Assembly: GCA_028554795.2 (NCBI GenBank)
Contig: CM068827.1
Span: 71,831,809 to 71,895,808, forward strand
DNA length: 64,000 nucleotides
DNA from: Sinohyriopsis cumingii
Taxonomy: Eukaryota; Mollusca; Bivalvia; Unionida; Unionidae
Direction: 5' to 3'
A program made the translations under genes and the position numbers. The notes under the pieces are model-generated. The model was given only the letters and a program-made list of their open reading frames with translations, was not told the origin of the DNA and searched no databases. Positions 27,066-47,278 of the stretch are shown here, one piece after another (the stretch's first letter is position 1; every line of letters starts with the position of its first letter).

Positions 27066-30000
27066 CGTAAAGAAGAGTAAAAGCAATAAGTGTAGTAACT
27101 ATAGTATCATCTCACAATAACGACTGTGAGAGAAACCTCTAGCGTACATCTATTTCTGTGTATGCCACGATACATAAAGATTCCCGCCAAGTCAACGGAT
27201 TTTGTTTGTGTGCAATACAACAATATCCAGTCTCTGGAGCTTTCTATGGAGGCACTATGAGACAGAAGACTGACACTTATTGGCATCAGATCCAATAAGC
27301 CCTTGATGTATTATCTTGCAGTTTCTCTGATCCGGCGTAATTACTTTCCTAGTACCTTCAGGAAAGGCCTTTCAGGCATTTTGTTTTTATCGTCTAAGAT
27401 CCTCACACAATCTTTGTATCGTAATGTCCTTTTCTAACATACACACATGTACTGAATCCTAATATACTTTTCTTGCTCAGCTAGAACAACAGTTTGCAAA
27501 GGCTGGGTGAGTTTGATTATTCTTTAAATCAGTCATATTGTGTTTACCTACATCCTGAACAGACTGATAAATTTTCTGAAATGTCCTTGATTTTCTTGTT
27601 CTCCTTGCGATTCAGATTGGCTGATTGAAACCTCAGCAACTGATAGATTTTATATATTAATAGGAACTATATTTTGTGTTGTTTAAAGTGTGGGGGAGAC
27701 AATTAAGAGAAAAACAACAAGCAGCGCGGATCGGGATAGAAAGAAACAGCCCCTACCTACCATTTATAATTCCTTTGAACACCATAAGGGTAATTGAAGG
27801 ATTAGGGTTGAAATTAGCCTCCAGATGTAGCCCCAGGTCATAAGCGAAATGAACGACCTTAATCCGTATATGCTAAGACGCAAAAGGCAAAGAAAATCGA
27901 CTAAGAAGAATTGAGGGAGAAAGACTACGGAAACCACAGTCATAAACAAGAACGGGATGAATAGCCCTGGCATGTCTAAAACGTCAACTTCCAAACAACA
28001 CACAAAAGCATCAATAGATACTAGAAGGAAGAACCCCTCCACTTAGACTCGAATTCCCAACTTAGCGACTTTCGACCCCCATGCTAGTTATAACTGTGGG
28101 TCTTAGCGTTTAAGAGTATGTTGTTTACTTGATAAATTACTTATTCTGGCCTTAACATCTTGAGGTAGAAACAGTCTTGTTGCTGTGTTCAGATTTTCAT
28201 TTGGGTGGAATTATTTATTCCAGTTATTCACTGGAAATTCAAAGTAATATTATTGGACAGAAACATTAATTTTGTACTATCCAAATATACTAATCAAGAC
28301 AGCCAAAAATATCACAGTCAATTGTTTTCTCAAATTGGTACGCCTTTTAGGTAACAATGTACGCTAAGATCCGACATTTTCTCAAGTGTGTGATGATAGA
28401 TAACGTTGACAACTATATGATTGCATATTATTTGCCTATTTTGCCCATGTTGGCATAGGAAACTGGGCATAATTTGATTAATTGCGTGTATGTCCAGAAG
28501 GCAGCAAAAGAAGAAAGCAAGAACGCAGCAAATGCGCAAACTAAGTAGTGCGCAAAAACGTACATCTTAACGATGTCGCGCATGTCTATAGGAAGATAAG
28601 CAACTCAAATTCAGTACAACAACAACATTTTATTGTTTTATTTTACATAGCAAGTAAGAATGGGCTTATCCGTGTATTACCACACAACTGATCTTTTTAA
28701 CACCATACAGCAGCACAGAGCTTGGTCATTTCAAGAGTAAGAAATGTAATTGCTGCATATATATTGTTCGACTAATTCATTATCTCACAGTTGAATCACT
28801 CATATGCAAAATACCTCTCTAAGGATGTTCCCAGTCATTCTGTCAAGAATTATCTTCGTCTGCGAATGAAAAACTCGGATGAATACAATATGGGCATGCA
28901 GAGATTCGAATTGTCAAAGTGTTACTGTAATTGCAGGTAAGTCAGTTTATTGATACATATATCACATATAAAATTTCCGTATACTTTTATCTGTCTTGAT
29001 ACAAACGACTCGTTAAATATTTATCGAAATTAGAGAAACCAACGTTTGGTTTTCTTTGGAGTTTTACAGTACAGCAACACATGAAGGTTATTTACTAACT
29101 AGGCAATTCGAGCAAAGTGCATTGCAAATTTACGCACGACATTAGCCGATTTTGACTTATACGATAGAATAGTGTATTCAACAATAGTCTTCCAAAACAG
29201 TCAACAATGTAAACAATGGACAGGACGAATGGATATTTTTCTGAATTTGGTTTATAATCCTCAACGTGAGAAATTAAATAAGAGCAGGGAGATCTTGTCA
29301 TATTGAGATAAATAGTCCAACTGACTTAATAATTTATCCATGCCTATTTCTTGCTTTACGATAAACATTAGGTTTTCTCGATTCATTGATAATTTTTACG
29401 TTATGTTGAATGCGTGATCAGACAAATTGATTAATGAAGATAGAATCGTTGTCTCATTTGTGAATTGCAAACTGTTTGATTTAACATCCATTTCGTCGGC
29501 ATATTGGAAAACATGAGAAGAAGAAAGTAAGGATTTGTTATATTATGTCGCTATCATTGTCAAAATTCTCTTTAGTTAATCTCTTTTAGTAAGCTCGGTC
29601 AGGGAGAAATTCCAGTATAAGATGACAGTAAGACATTTTATTGTCGTAAACTGATAGCTAATTTGGGATGGACATTTTTACAATATGTCCACCATATTCA
29701 AGAAGAAAAGAAAAAAAGATATATTGTTCACATGTGAAAATATAGGAATTAAAAAAATATGAAAAATATTTCGCCACTGAGTCTCTATATTTCTCTCCTC
29801 AGTATATAATGAAATGATATGTTAAATACTTGAGTGTGAAATACAGAGACTTATGTGCGAAATAATATTTCACGTGTGAAAATATAGGATTTTAAAAAAT
29901 GTCGGCTGCACTCTATTGTGTGTGGCCACAAAAGTTGTACCTGCAAAAAAAAAAAACGAGTACTTTGTGAGCTAGAACAAAATAATTAGAAACTGCCTTA

Positions 30001-31129
30001 CATTTCAGATATGGAAATTGATTTTTGCTAAAGTAATTTGACCAGGGGCCGCTCTAGTACATCTGAAATTATTTCCCCTGCTTCCTTGACAAAAACAGCA
30101 AACCAACTGTGATGCATTGCTGAATCGGACTTGCATTGTTTTCAGATAGGGTCAAATAGTATACAAAATGACAAAATATAATTTATTGCGACAGATTAGA
30201 TAAACCCATTCCTACCACTTTCTTAAGTAACGTATATTAATATGATCAGGTTAGGAAAGTAATGTGAATTTACGAAAAGGGGTTTTCAGTATTGTACCGA
30301 AGACTATGTTTACTCTTCTAAACTTCGATTCTGGATCGAGTTTAGTATGTAATAAAAATAGCATTTTCTTTCCCTTCGTTAATACCGGATATGTTTTATC
30401 TTGTGATACCAAAACCTATAAATTTTAACTCGTGGCTTCGCCATTCCTCCAAATGTCATGTTTTGGTACCACACGATCAAATATATACGGTATTAACATA
30501 GAAAAAGAAATTATTCTGTTTAATTCGTTCTTTTGATCATAAAATACCGTCAATGTTTTGTTTGTTGTCTTTATATCTTATAATCTTGATTTGATGATAA
30601 CCCGAACGTAGGCTTGTGAATAAATAATTTCTAAAGGTAAGACTAAAATTACTTTTTCTTTTATCATTTTTTCGGTTTGTTAAATTGTCTTCAAGCTATG
30701 ACGAGACAGTAGATATAATTAACAAATGATAAACAACGAAGCTTTTACATATTACCCGAATCATTATAAATACAGTATGTGCAAATATTTGTTGACAATT
30801 TTTTCTCATAAGATGCCATAAATATAATGTAGAGTATATGACGGCACATGAAGTTAGAGGATGATAATATATAACGCATATTTGATGTCTACTGGATTAA
30901 TACCGAACAATGGTAATTATTCATCAAGAAGTAATGCTTCTCAATGCCTTTCAGCTTAGGCTCAATAGTGTATATCGGCGGTTGTTGAGGATTATATAAC
31001 ATTAACATTCAACATTGTCATTGCGAGAAATGATTGAATATTTAGGCAGTTATCACGATGAGTCTTCCACGTTGAATGAACACATTGAGAATTGTTGACC
31101 GAAGATACGATTAATTTTCATATAGAAAA

Positions 31130-31161
<32 letters not shown>

Positions 31162-31565
31162 ACAAATATTTATCCTCCTTCTAATCTAAAAATCCACCCT
31201 TTGGAATATTTAGAACTTTTATACAGAATAATGCACGAAAATTTATGATGATAAATTTAGCACTGTTTACTATGAAAGCATTAAATTCTAGAAAATGTTT
31301 CATCATGAAGTTGTTACATAGATCTTAGATATCTTAATATCAAAATAACATAACGTCTTCTTGCTCCTTGTGTACTTTAGGGTTCTCTTTAATTTACATT
31401 AGGTGATTATTAGAACAAAGTTACAATCATGAGGCCTGTACAACATTTTTAATATATACGATGTTCATCTGTTAGACATTAAAACACTGTTTGTACCGCA
31501 TAATGTATCATGAGCAAGTAACCTGTATTACATTTATACACTTTCATTATTATTATTATTATTAT

Positions 31566-31598
<33 letters not shown>

Positions 31599-34500
31599 CC
31601 ATCAATTTCCCAGTGGATCCATTAACCCATGTCAATGGCATGTCTATTGTAAATAGGTACTAATATAATTGTTTGCAGAATGGGTATTTATTCATCGCAT
31701 TGTATAAAGATGAGTTCCCGAATAGTTTTAAGGATAGCAATATGTCAATCAATAATTCTGTGGATTTTGCAACACACTTAACCTAATAATCGTAAACCCA
31801 TCACCTGTGTAAGATACGGTACAGTAAGGTATATATGGAGGAAATGAATGATACTTAATAAGGTCCATCCGATAACTGTGTCAGGTTGACGGGTGAAATT
31901 TTTGTTGTTTGTGAAGAATGACAAGGCTTGAAATTTTGCAGAAACAGCCATTCTACTTGCTGAAATATTTGTCATAAGTTGAAACTTTGCAGAGATAAGC
32001 TTATTAGGAAAATCGGGAAATGATGTTAAATCCTAGATGGGCGTGTGTTAATTGTGGCGGTTAAATAAACCTAAAATCCTGATTGGCTACTCTAACAATT
32101 AAAGCTATATTTCCATGCAAACTTTTTTGTTTTATAAATATCGTATGTGTCAAAATTTGTCAATGTATTCTGAGGAAGACACACAGTCTTGACTCCGAGG
32201 AAATTAGAGGTCAAAGGGACGTGTATTGGAAATCTTGGAAGACTATTCTGTAAACTGGGAAAAAAAGAGCAAGTATCGTATCTTAGTTTTAATCAATTTT
32301 TGTTTCATATGTGTCTGAAAATAGTTGTTTGCTTTTATTTGCCTTGATTTCATAATTTTTCCTTGATATGAGTCTTAAGACAATTGTTGAATCCAGTTTG
32401 TCTTGGATGTTAAAGTAATGTATTCTATGAATTTCATACATTATTGATATGAGTCTTAAGATAATTGTTTGAATTTATTCGTTTATGTCATACGAATAAT
32501 GTATGCAAGGAATTTATCACTATTCTTAGCTCTGTAGCATGTTTGTGTTGATGAATTGTTAGCAAATAATGTAGTTATGACAATAAGTGAATTTCGTTAA
32601 TTCATTTGTATAAATAAGATGTGAGTTCTTTTAACCAGAATTAATTGTATTCGCATTGGAGCAAAACTAATGGGTTTATTAACTGTCGACCATATGTGTA
32701 CATGCGTCCGAGATTAGTCAAGATAGTGATTAATTGCTCACAATGAAGGGGGTAATTGTATCAGTCACGACCAGACTATGATACAGATAAATTAGTAATG
32801 TTACATAGTTCTGTTAATTAAATACATTAATCTTCCTGTACTATGTTTGTTTAAGGAATCAGCTGAGCTAGAACCTATATGGCATAATGCCAGGCTTCAA
32901 CCTAAAACCATATTATCAGTTAGTGCCTGGTTGAATAAAGATATGATGATATCTGGCGATACGAGAGGGGAGAGATTTTTCTATCCAAGAAGAAAAGACC
33001 GAACAAACTATTTAGGTTGAATATTTATCTGTTTTAAAAAGGATGTAGCTCCACGGGGAGAAGTAGAAGAAAGACAACCCTTCTTGCAGTTAATGACCCG
33101 TAAGATGCTGGATATGAGTGAGAGGTCCTTGTAGGCAGCAGTAAAAGGGAGCTAGAGGCTCCCCAATCTACTACTGGTGATGAATCTGGTATGACTTGCA
33201 ACCATTGATCATGTCATGCACACATGCTGGACAATTAAATTCGCAACACTCATTCGATTTTATGGTGAAATTTGCCATATGTGTAAACGGAACTGCTCAT
33301 TGTGTTTTTTAAAATAACTTTCGGTAATTATTTTCTAGTAGAAGTATATATTTCAAATATCTTGTACAATTTTGTATATCCTCAGATCTCCGTTTATTCT
33401 ATCCATTAATTTCATATTTTTATTATTAACTCAACCAGGGCAATAACACCGAAGTCGATCATCCGCAAGACATCCGCAACTACCAACACCCCATACTAAT
33501 GACAAATTTGATTAAAGGACTGACTTACAAAATGAACAAGTCTATGAACAGATAATATTTTCATTTGGAAAATATTACCGTCGATACACACGTAAAGTGT
33601 CTATCATATATTTCCATCAGGAGTATTAATCTTAATAGACTTGTTGAACTCCTCTTAGATATGAAGTAAAGGAAGAAACGTTTGCTAAAGGCCTTTAAGT
33701 TTTTTAAAGATGTTGTTTCTGAAGGACTGTTGCTGCAATAGTCCTTTGCATACAAAGAAACATAAACTTCGGCTACTCACAAACTGCGAAGAATATATGT
33801 CAATATTTAGTTATGACGCATAATATTATATAGATATAAGACTCCCGCTCATCGTTCTTTTTAAAAACATGTACCGAAAAGGCCATTCATGACGAACCTT
33901 AGAAAACCATCAAATTCAAACGAATGGTGTCACCAAGGTTTGTTCCACAATATTATTGAAAGCATCGCACAACGGAAGTCGTGGAACCTTTAATCTTGCA
34001 GAAGTTTGTCATCCCATAACAACCGTTACTGTCATCTATTACAGAGAGACAGACAGACAGACAGAGACATAGAGAGGTGGTAGATGGGACCCAAAGCAGA
34101 TGGGAAAATATTGCTATATGTCACGGCACCTACTAATTATTTTAGATTTTGATATACGTGACTGGGTCTTGTAGTATGTGCGTCAAAACGTTCGGTTTAC
34201 TCCGTTCTTACCGTGAATATTTCCTTGAATGCTTAAATGCCATAATCACTGAATTTATTAAAATGTATATTGAAAAGCATGGGATTCAATCTTAAAATGC
34301 ACATTGATGTAAACATTTAAGATCTTCACAGACCAGTCGCAATTTACAGATGAAAGACTTTTTTCCTTACATGATTTCTCTTTCATTGTTATTTTTGTTT
34401 TGCATTTCTTGTTTTCATATTCTGTCTTTTCTTATTCTTTACTGTGTTTGTCGTCCTTGTTGAGCAAAATCATGCGGATATGTGATAACACAGGCACTAC

Positions 34501-34819
34501 TCAACTAACTAAGTGTATATGTATAGTGTGGATATGGTATGACTGCTCTTCATGGTGGCGACTAGTTTGTTTCTTCATCGACTTATGACAAATACATGAA
34601 ATCTTGTATAATCAATAATGTTCCCATCATGATTTTATATCCTTCGAATCTCAAATTTACACAAATGTATTATGTTTTGATTGTGTTCACGATTGTACTA
34701 CATCTATTGTTTTTAAGTGTACATGTTCTTGCTGCTTTTATATAAGTTAAAACTGTTTGGTAATTCTAGACGTGCTCTAGCGAAAACGTCGCAGTCAAGT
34801 AATATCAGTTTCAGGCATT
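27066..34819. other. Intergenic host DNA with microsatellites
   Basis: An (aaat)n run lies at 31128-31160, and an (att)n run followed by (agt)n at 31545-31598. A stretch near 29.73-29.90 kb contains two copies of a gtgaaaatatagga-type sequence. Around 33.15 kb is a short hairpin (gggagctagaggctcccc). No gene is recognised in this interval. Confidence 0.45.
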
Positions 34820-37350
34820 TTCTCGTGTGTGTTCTGTTTACCCTAGATCTAACCACCTGGTTGATGAACTTATAACAGCCGGTGACATTCATCACAACCC
34901 TGGACCAGATTTTACCTTCGCCTTCAATATTTCCTCATCTAGATCATCAGTTTCTTCTCATAATCGACATGTCACATCACCTTTCTTCACTCGCTATATT
35001 GTTCAAAGTCCTTGCCTATTGTATGCAAAATTGCAGGAATTTTTTATTTTGACATTGACTAAAACTTGGCTTGATCTCTCCATTTCTTCTTAATATATTT
35101 CTCTCCAACTTTACCATAACCCAGTATGAAAAGGTGGTGTAGATGATACTATCGGTGGCGTCATAATATACGTGAAAGAAACACTTCATTCCCAAAGGCG
35201 ACAGGATCTTGAACTAAATTCTTTAGAGCGCTTATGGCCTAATGAATACACATCCACATGCAAACAACGCGTATACTTCAATAATAGAAGACTCCACACA
35301 CCTTACTGCTGATAGATGGATTAGAGATATCTTGTAATAAGCTACTTTAACTTCAGTATGCTAACTCAACTCTCTAGTCAAAATTGTAATCACTATATGG
35401 TGAGCTTTTCTATCACCACTGCATTAATCAGCCGACTCATTTTACTGAACATTATTCTACCTTGATAGATCTATGATCAATGAACGTTTAATTCTCAACG
35501 GGGTTAGGGATTCTTTCCTACATCAAGATATTAGACATAGTTGCACTATTTATGGGATATTTAACTACAGAAAACCGAGGCATGTATAGATATAGGGACA
35601 AAGCGAGTACAATCGCCTGAGACATAAATCATCAACTACTGACTTGGATTGCTTAAAAATGTGACAATATTCACAAATATACCCAAATGAATCACTGACT
35701 ATATAGTCTTGATATCTGGCAAATATATTCCAATCAGAACTGATAAATGAAACCATCAAGCCCTCTATTGATTACACGGCAATCAAAAGGTCAATACACA
35801 CACGTAAGAGAGCCTATCGAAATGTCTTGCAATCTAACGTGTCATCTCACCGGACTAAATTTCTTTCCTTGAGGAATAAAACAATTTATATGATCCGATA
35901 ATCCAAACAGCTATATCGTGACAAATGAGCACAGAAGCTGAAATCATCGAATGACTGATGATGAGTCCTTAAAAGCTTCGTCAGCCCTCACCGTACACAG
36001 TCAATTCCATTCCTTCGACATACAGGTTCAATAATTACTGATGGAGCTGACAAAGCTGAATTTTTAACGATTTGTTTACAGAGCAAACCCAAACTAAATG
36101 AAGCAACTGTTCACCTTCTATATATACCTCTACATAAGGATGTGAACCTAAGTTCTATGGAACTAACGCCTGACGAAGAACAACATGTTCTTAAAAGCCT
36201 TCCTCTTGGGAAGGCTTCTGGTCCCAGTGTACCAGATATATGTATGCTGTATAATGAACTTTCACATCTACTTTGTTCACTCCTTAGCAAGTATCTAAGA
36301 GAAACCAACTTTTCATGACATTTGAAAAGAAGCAAGCATTTGTCCAATTTTGTATATGGGGACCCTTGCATCGTATCGAATTACAAACTAATATTGCTTC
36401 TTAGTATTGTTGGCAAAGTTGTTGAACGACTCATTTTAAGCACGTATTAAATTAATCCCTTTAAAATAATATTCTTACACCTTTCCATTCTGGTTTTAGT
36501 CTCGGTGATTCTACATTTAATCACTTAGCATACCCCTATGATATTTAATGGAAAGCAATAGGTTCCGGTAAGCAAATAAGAGTTATGTTTTAAGACAATC
36601 GTAAAGATTTTGACCAAGTGTGGTATAAAGGACACGCTGACAAATTAAAAGCTATGGGTATAACAGAAAGCCTTGTAGAATGGATCTCTAATTATCGCAA
36701 CAACAAAAAAACAGAAGACAACAAGTGATGCTTTCAGAGCGTATTATCAGAGTGTATTAGAGCTGGTGTGCCCCAATGATCCGTTTAAGGGCCCTTACTT
36801 TTCTTGATATACATAAGTAAGGCTGTATGTTATAAATTTCAGCAAAGGTGTAATAGCAAATAATACAAGTCTGTTCCCGATCGTAGATAATCCAGTCCTA
36901 ACAGCTCATAAAATCAACTCTGGCTTGGACAAACGTTCTGAGTGTGCAAATAACTGGCTTGTATTTAAAACTGAATCATTAATAATTTAAAGGAAAATTA
37001 ATAAAGCCTGTCCTCTACCAAAATAAATGCTTAACCAAAGGAATAATGAAGCTTACGCACACAAACATTTTGTTTTTTTCTCTCTCAAATGACTACCCAT
37101 GGCACAATCAAATTTCAAATTCGTTTTGCCTAACTTAGGAAAATTGCAGTTCAGATCACTTAATTAACATCTATTTACAAAGAATATAATGGGATCACCG
37201 ATATGAAGATTTGGATCTGTAGAAAATACACAATGCCTCCTATTATCTTACGTTTGTTACCATGAACAACGAATCGAACTGTTTCAGTTACACACCCTAC
37301 ATGGTAATTTAACCTTAAATATCTTCTTATGTGGTGCTATAAACGCTTTC
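34820..37350 (+). mobile_element. Decayed CR1-like LINE with a 2A-like NPGP motif
   Basis: The 5' part encodes ITAGDIHHNPGP near 34.88 kb, a motif of the 2A-like (ribosome-skipping) type found at this position in several invertebrate LINE families. Endonuclease-like text follows (TLTKTWLDLSI near 35.06 kb, GGVIIYVKETL near 35.16 kb). Reverse-transcriptase remnants lie at 36.0-36.8 kb: SLPLGKASGPSVPD near 36.20 kb, VGKVVERLILS near 36.41 kb and LVEWISNY near 36.67 kb. Stops and frameshifts occur throughout, so it is inactive. The 3' end is not sharp; T-rich DNA to about 38.1 kb may be its untranslated tail. The clade call is tentative. Confidence 0.75.
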
Positions 37351-38829
37351 GTATGAAATAAACATTCGCATTGTCGAAGCATCTCATAAAGATATTGAAA
37401 CGCCAAAAAGATTTACTTAAGCGCATTACCGTCATGTATGCACTTCCCCGAGTTACGAACAGAACTTTCCCCTATCTTTCCAAATATTTCGCCATCGCCG
37501 CCGCAATTACTAGCTCCATAAAGAGAGACTGTTCACGTTTAATCTTACTTTGTTTTGTTCCTCTATATGAATTTGTTTATTTTTTTATTTATTTCTCTCC
37601 CGTATCTTGTATCCCTATTTTCCCAACTTTATATACAATGTTTGACACATTTAATTGAACATTTCCCATTTTAACTTCATTTTTTCTTTTTCCTTGTCTT
37701 TCTCTTACTCCCTCGATGTTCATCCTCTTTATTTACATACGTTAGCTAAATGCTGATAATACTTAACCAAGATACTCTCCAATTTGACTATTAAAATATT
37801 TAGCTTCTTGTCATTAAAAACTTTTAATCACCTGCTTGATATTCATATATAATTACAAGTTTTGTATCGTAAAAGGAGACCTTTATATGCCATTGACTTT
37901 CATTCTTATCCTTTATCTTCAATATTGTACAGCTTATAATTTCCAATTACAAATTAATAAAATAAAATATATTTAAGGCAGCATGATATTTGTTATTTAG
38001 TGATAAACAGGAAGGGCGGTCTACAAGGATTTTGTTCACTGCCACATTATATAAACCTAAGGGATAAACAACAAGTAAATCAACTCTTCGAATGAGCAAG
38101 GGCATTTAAATAGCGTGTGTGGTTTTTTTAGCGATGGCTAGTAATGACGTCATAGTAAATATTATGAACAGATTATAAGCAGCCCAGCAAAGAATTACCA
38201 ACAATGCTGAAAATGTGGCAATTGCATACAAACAAGAAGAAAACGAATTAAATCGGTAAAGAATGGTAAGAAGATAATTCAGATAGCTCTTTATGAAAAA
38301 CATACCGACCATAAAGTTAATCCCTATATATTCTCTCTTTTTGTCAAGAACACAGTCTTTTATTATCAAAACTGTTTAAAGTTCAAGTCCGAAAGTTTAA
38401 AGTTCTATAACTTTGATTAGAGTGAAATTAGACTGATAAATCTTTCAAGATCTTCTAAAGTTTGTATCATCTGTCAACATGCAAATATTACATCATTATT
38501 TCTTGCAAATTTATTTTGGGATTTTGAGCTTGTGGTTTAATTCTTTCTTTTTAAAAGTTTCGAGAATACAAAGCATAACACGAATATCACATTCTTTGGC
38601 TGAATATAAGTATTAGATTCTATGTCAGCCAATCACAAGGAACGTTGTATTGCATCGTCACACGGATTGGTTGGATTGGTTGAAAATGAACAAATTATGT
38701 CAATCTCATGCCCAGACCCAAAGTTTATGATCTCCGTCCTAGTTCTCAAGCCTAATACCCCTATTTACACAGACCCATATTCTTGAATAATAACAAGGTG
38801 AAAATGGTTAGTGTAGATTATTCTCTTTG
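37351..38829. other. Spacer between two LINE relics
   Basis: T-rich, possibly including the 3' untranslated region of the upstream LINE. No gene is recognised. Confidence 0.4.
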
Positions 38830-39765
38830 CATAGATATAAATTTAAATTTTGTTCATAGGTTACTGGATCAGATGAGATTAGTGACAAAATATTAAATAT
38901 TAATTAACTCCCTCTATCTCTGATCTCTTTAATAATTTCTTAAAGACTTATTCATTGCATGACGCATTGAAGGAACCGAAACTTTATCCTACTTATAAAG
39001 GCGGACCAAATACTGACCTGTTACATTGTACTCCTAATTCTATCATGAATGTCATTTAAAAACTACTTGAGAAATAGATTTATACCCTCATATTTTGCTA
39101 TCTCAATAAATATAGACTTCTAAATCGACCTCATTATGGATTCTGACAAAATTACTCCTGTCAAACTGATGCGACTAAACTAATAGACGAATATATTAAC
39201 GCAGATCCAATCACTGGTATTGTCAATATAAATTTCGAAAAGGTAGTTGATACTGATGATCAATATATTCTTCCGAGGTAATTGGCAGTCTATATATTTT
39301 AACTATTAAACGCTCTTTACTGAAGACTTACAGGACTCAGAGTGTAAGGATTAATAATCACTCATCAGCATTAAAACTAGTTAAGTTCTGGCATGCCGCA
39401 AGGCCCCATTTTAAGACACGTGTTAATCTAACGTTTGCAAACGATCTGCATCTGTATCTTAAATAATCTAATTCTGATATATTCGCTGATGCCAAACTAG
39501 TCTACTATTCGTACAGATCTACATCTTTTGCAGATCGTTATCTGAAGACGTATGTTCAATCTCTTTAAATATCGTGCATGCCAGTGCAATTCACATTAGT
39601 CCTTCTATAACTACCTGAATAACAATTGGAAAAAACTCAAATACTATCAACAACTCCTGCATCAAAACGTATGCTCAATGACCTGGAACTTGCATTTGCA
39701 TGCTCTCTAAAATTGATCGGTATTTTCATTTATACTTGTCTTCAATGGAACACCCAAGTTACTCA
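38830..39765 (+). mobile_element. Decayed LINE reverse transcriptase fragment
   Basis: Reverse-transcriptase landmarks occur in order with frame changes: TGSDEISDKILN near 38.87 kb, SIMNVI and KLLEK near 39.04-39.08 kb, TDATKLIDEYI near 39.17 kb, GIVNINFEKVVDTDD near 39.22 kb and SGMPQGPIL near 39.39 kb. The catalytic box region that follows is degraded. It differs from the other two LINE relics in this window. The fragment ends where the tRNA-derived SINE starts. Confidence 0.7.
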
Positions 39766-39769
39766 CATT

Positions 39770-40105
39770 TGAAACCGCTTCATGGCCTAGTGGTTAGGGC
39801 ATCCGCCCCGGATGCGGGAGGTCGTGGCAGAGTCATACCAAAGTCGATCCCCGGCAGAGTCATACCAAAGACTTATAAAAATGGTGCTAACAGCTGCCTC
39901 GCTTGGCTCACAGCATTAAGAGGTTAGTGTTAGGATTGGTCTGCCTGGTGTCAGGATAATGTGACTGGGTGGGACATCATGCTACATGTCTGCAACATGA
40001 TGCCCCAGTGCTAGACATCATTATAAACTGCGACACTGCAGACATCGTTGCGATATGACTGAAAAATTGTTAAAGCTACGTTGAAAATCCAAGTTCCACA
40101 TACAC
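39770..40105 (+). mobile_element. tRNA-derived SINE with internal duplication
   Basis: The head looks like a tRNA gene. An A-box-like tggcctagtggttagggc is followed by a B-box region (ggtcgtgg ... gtcgatcccc) that should be continuous. It is interrupted by an 18-base segment, ggcagagtcataccaaag, that occurs twice in a row around the gtcgatcccc part. The body runs through ttagtgttaggattgg and ends at ttgttaaagctacgttg, then a CA-rich tail. A second, 5'-truncated copy is at 26900-27065 on the other strand. Confidence 0.8.
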
Positions 40106-40224
40106 ACACTCACATTTGTCTTTTAATGACATGATATGTGAAATTTATAAACATTCTTTGAAATTCCGTTTCTAAAAATATTATAAAAATATATTGCAAT
40201 GGCTATATTTTCCAAATCTTATTT

Positions 40225-41062
40225 TATGAATGCACCATTTGGAACAAATGCCGTACAGATATTAGGTTATACTTGAACCATGTCTGGCAACTGCCGTTTA
40301 AATCTTAGATAATAGTACAAAATCTTTGAATTTGGGTGTACCATTTGGGACAACTGCCGTACAAATCCTTGATTATGGGTACCCCATTTGGGGCAACTGA
40401 AATAAAATCTTAGATTATGAGTGTACCTTTTGGGATAAATGACGTGCAAATCTTATATTATGGGTGTACCGTTTGGCGCAATTGCAATACAAATATTCGA
40501 TTATGTGAGTACTATTTGTATTAACTATCGTTAACTGTTAGATTATGGACGTACCATTTGAGGCAACTTCAGCATAAATCTTAGATTATGATTATACCAT
40601 TTAGGAAATCCGCCGTACAAATCCAAGATTATGGGGGTACTTTTAGTGACAACTACCTACAGTCTTAGATATTGCAGGTGTACCATTTGGGACTAATGCC
40701 GTAAAAATCCTGTAATCTTTGTGCACTGTTTGGGGCATCTGCCACAGCAAATCTCAGATTATGGGTGTACTATGTGAGGCAACTGCTGTATCAGTTCTAG
40801 ATTGGAGGGTACTCTTATGGATAACTGCCATACAAATCTTATGTTATGTGTGAGGCTGTGTTGGGCAACCGCAGTGCAAACCTTTGATTACGAGTTTACA
40901 TGTGGGACAACTGCAGTACAAATCCTATTTTATGGTGTACCATTTTGGTACATCTTCAGTAAAAAAAATCTTAGATTATGGATGTACCATGTGGAACAAC
41001 ATGCAATACAAATCTTAGATTATGGGTGCAACGTTTGGGGCAACTGCCGTACGAATATAACA
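40225..41062. repeat. Diverged ~43-bp minisatellite, about 19 copies
   Basis: Each unit contains a core taccatttggggcaactgcc followed by gtacaaatcttagattatgg. Copies differ by substitutions and small indels, so the spacing drifts around 43 bases. Open frames in the interval are repeat artefacts. Because a unit runs from atg to taccatt and back, it can give short translations such as MDVPCGTTC, but no longer product. Confidence 0.9.
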
Positions 41063-46909
<5,847 letters not shown>

Positions 46910-47056
46910 AAATGTAATGCACAATCCAGTGTTTAGAAATATATGTAATGTACAATGCAGTATGCAGAAAATATATATAATGTACAATGCAGTATATAGA
47001 AATATATATAATGTACAATTCAGTATGTAGAAAATATATATAATATGCAATGCAGT
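46910..47056. repeat. 32-bp tandem repeat, about 4.5 copies
   Basis: A unit containing gtacaatgcagtat and agaaaatatatataat repeats just outside the putative left end of the Polinton. Confidence 0.85.
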
Positions 47057-47070
47057 ATGAGTAGTGAAGT

Positions 47071-47268
47071 GTGCCACCCTAAGGTCTATGGGAATTAGCA
47101 TTAAAAACACCCCTGGGCCACTCTAGGGTCTATGTAAATTTAACATGGACAAAACCTCTGGGCCACTCTAGGGTCTATCGGAATTAACATGGACAAAAAT
47201 CTTGGGCTGGTCTAGGGTCTATGTAAATTTAACATTAATCACCCTGGGCCTGTCTAGGGACTAGGGGA
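47071..47268. repeat. 45-bp direct repeats at the probable left boundary of the Polinton
   Basis: Four to five imperfect copies of gggccactctagggtctatg, continuing through taaatttaacatggac, lie head to tail; the outermost copy is the most diverged. The motif gggtctatgg recurs once more at about 47.33 kb, inside the palindrome. Polinton ends are long inverted repeats that often include such arrays, but the matching right end is beyond the window, so assignment to the element is inferred. Confidence 0.7.
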
Positions 47269-47278
47269 AATGGAACAG

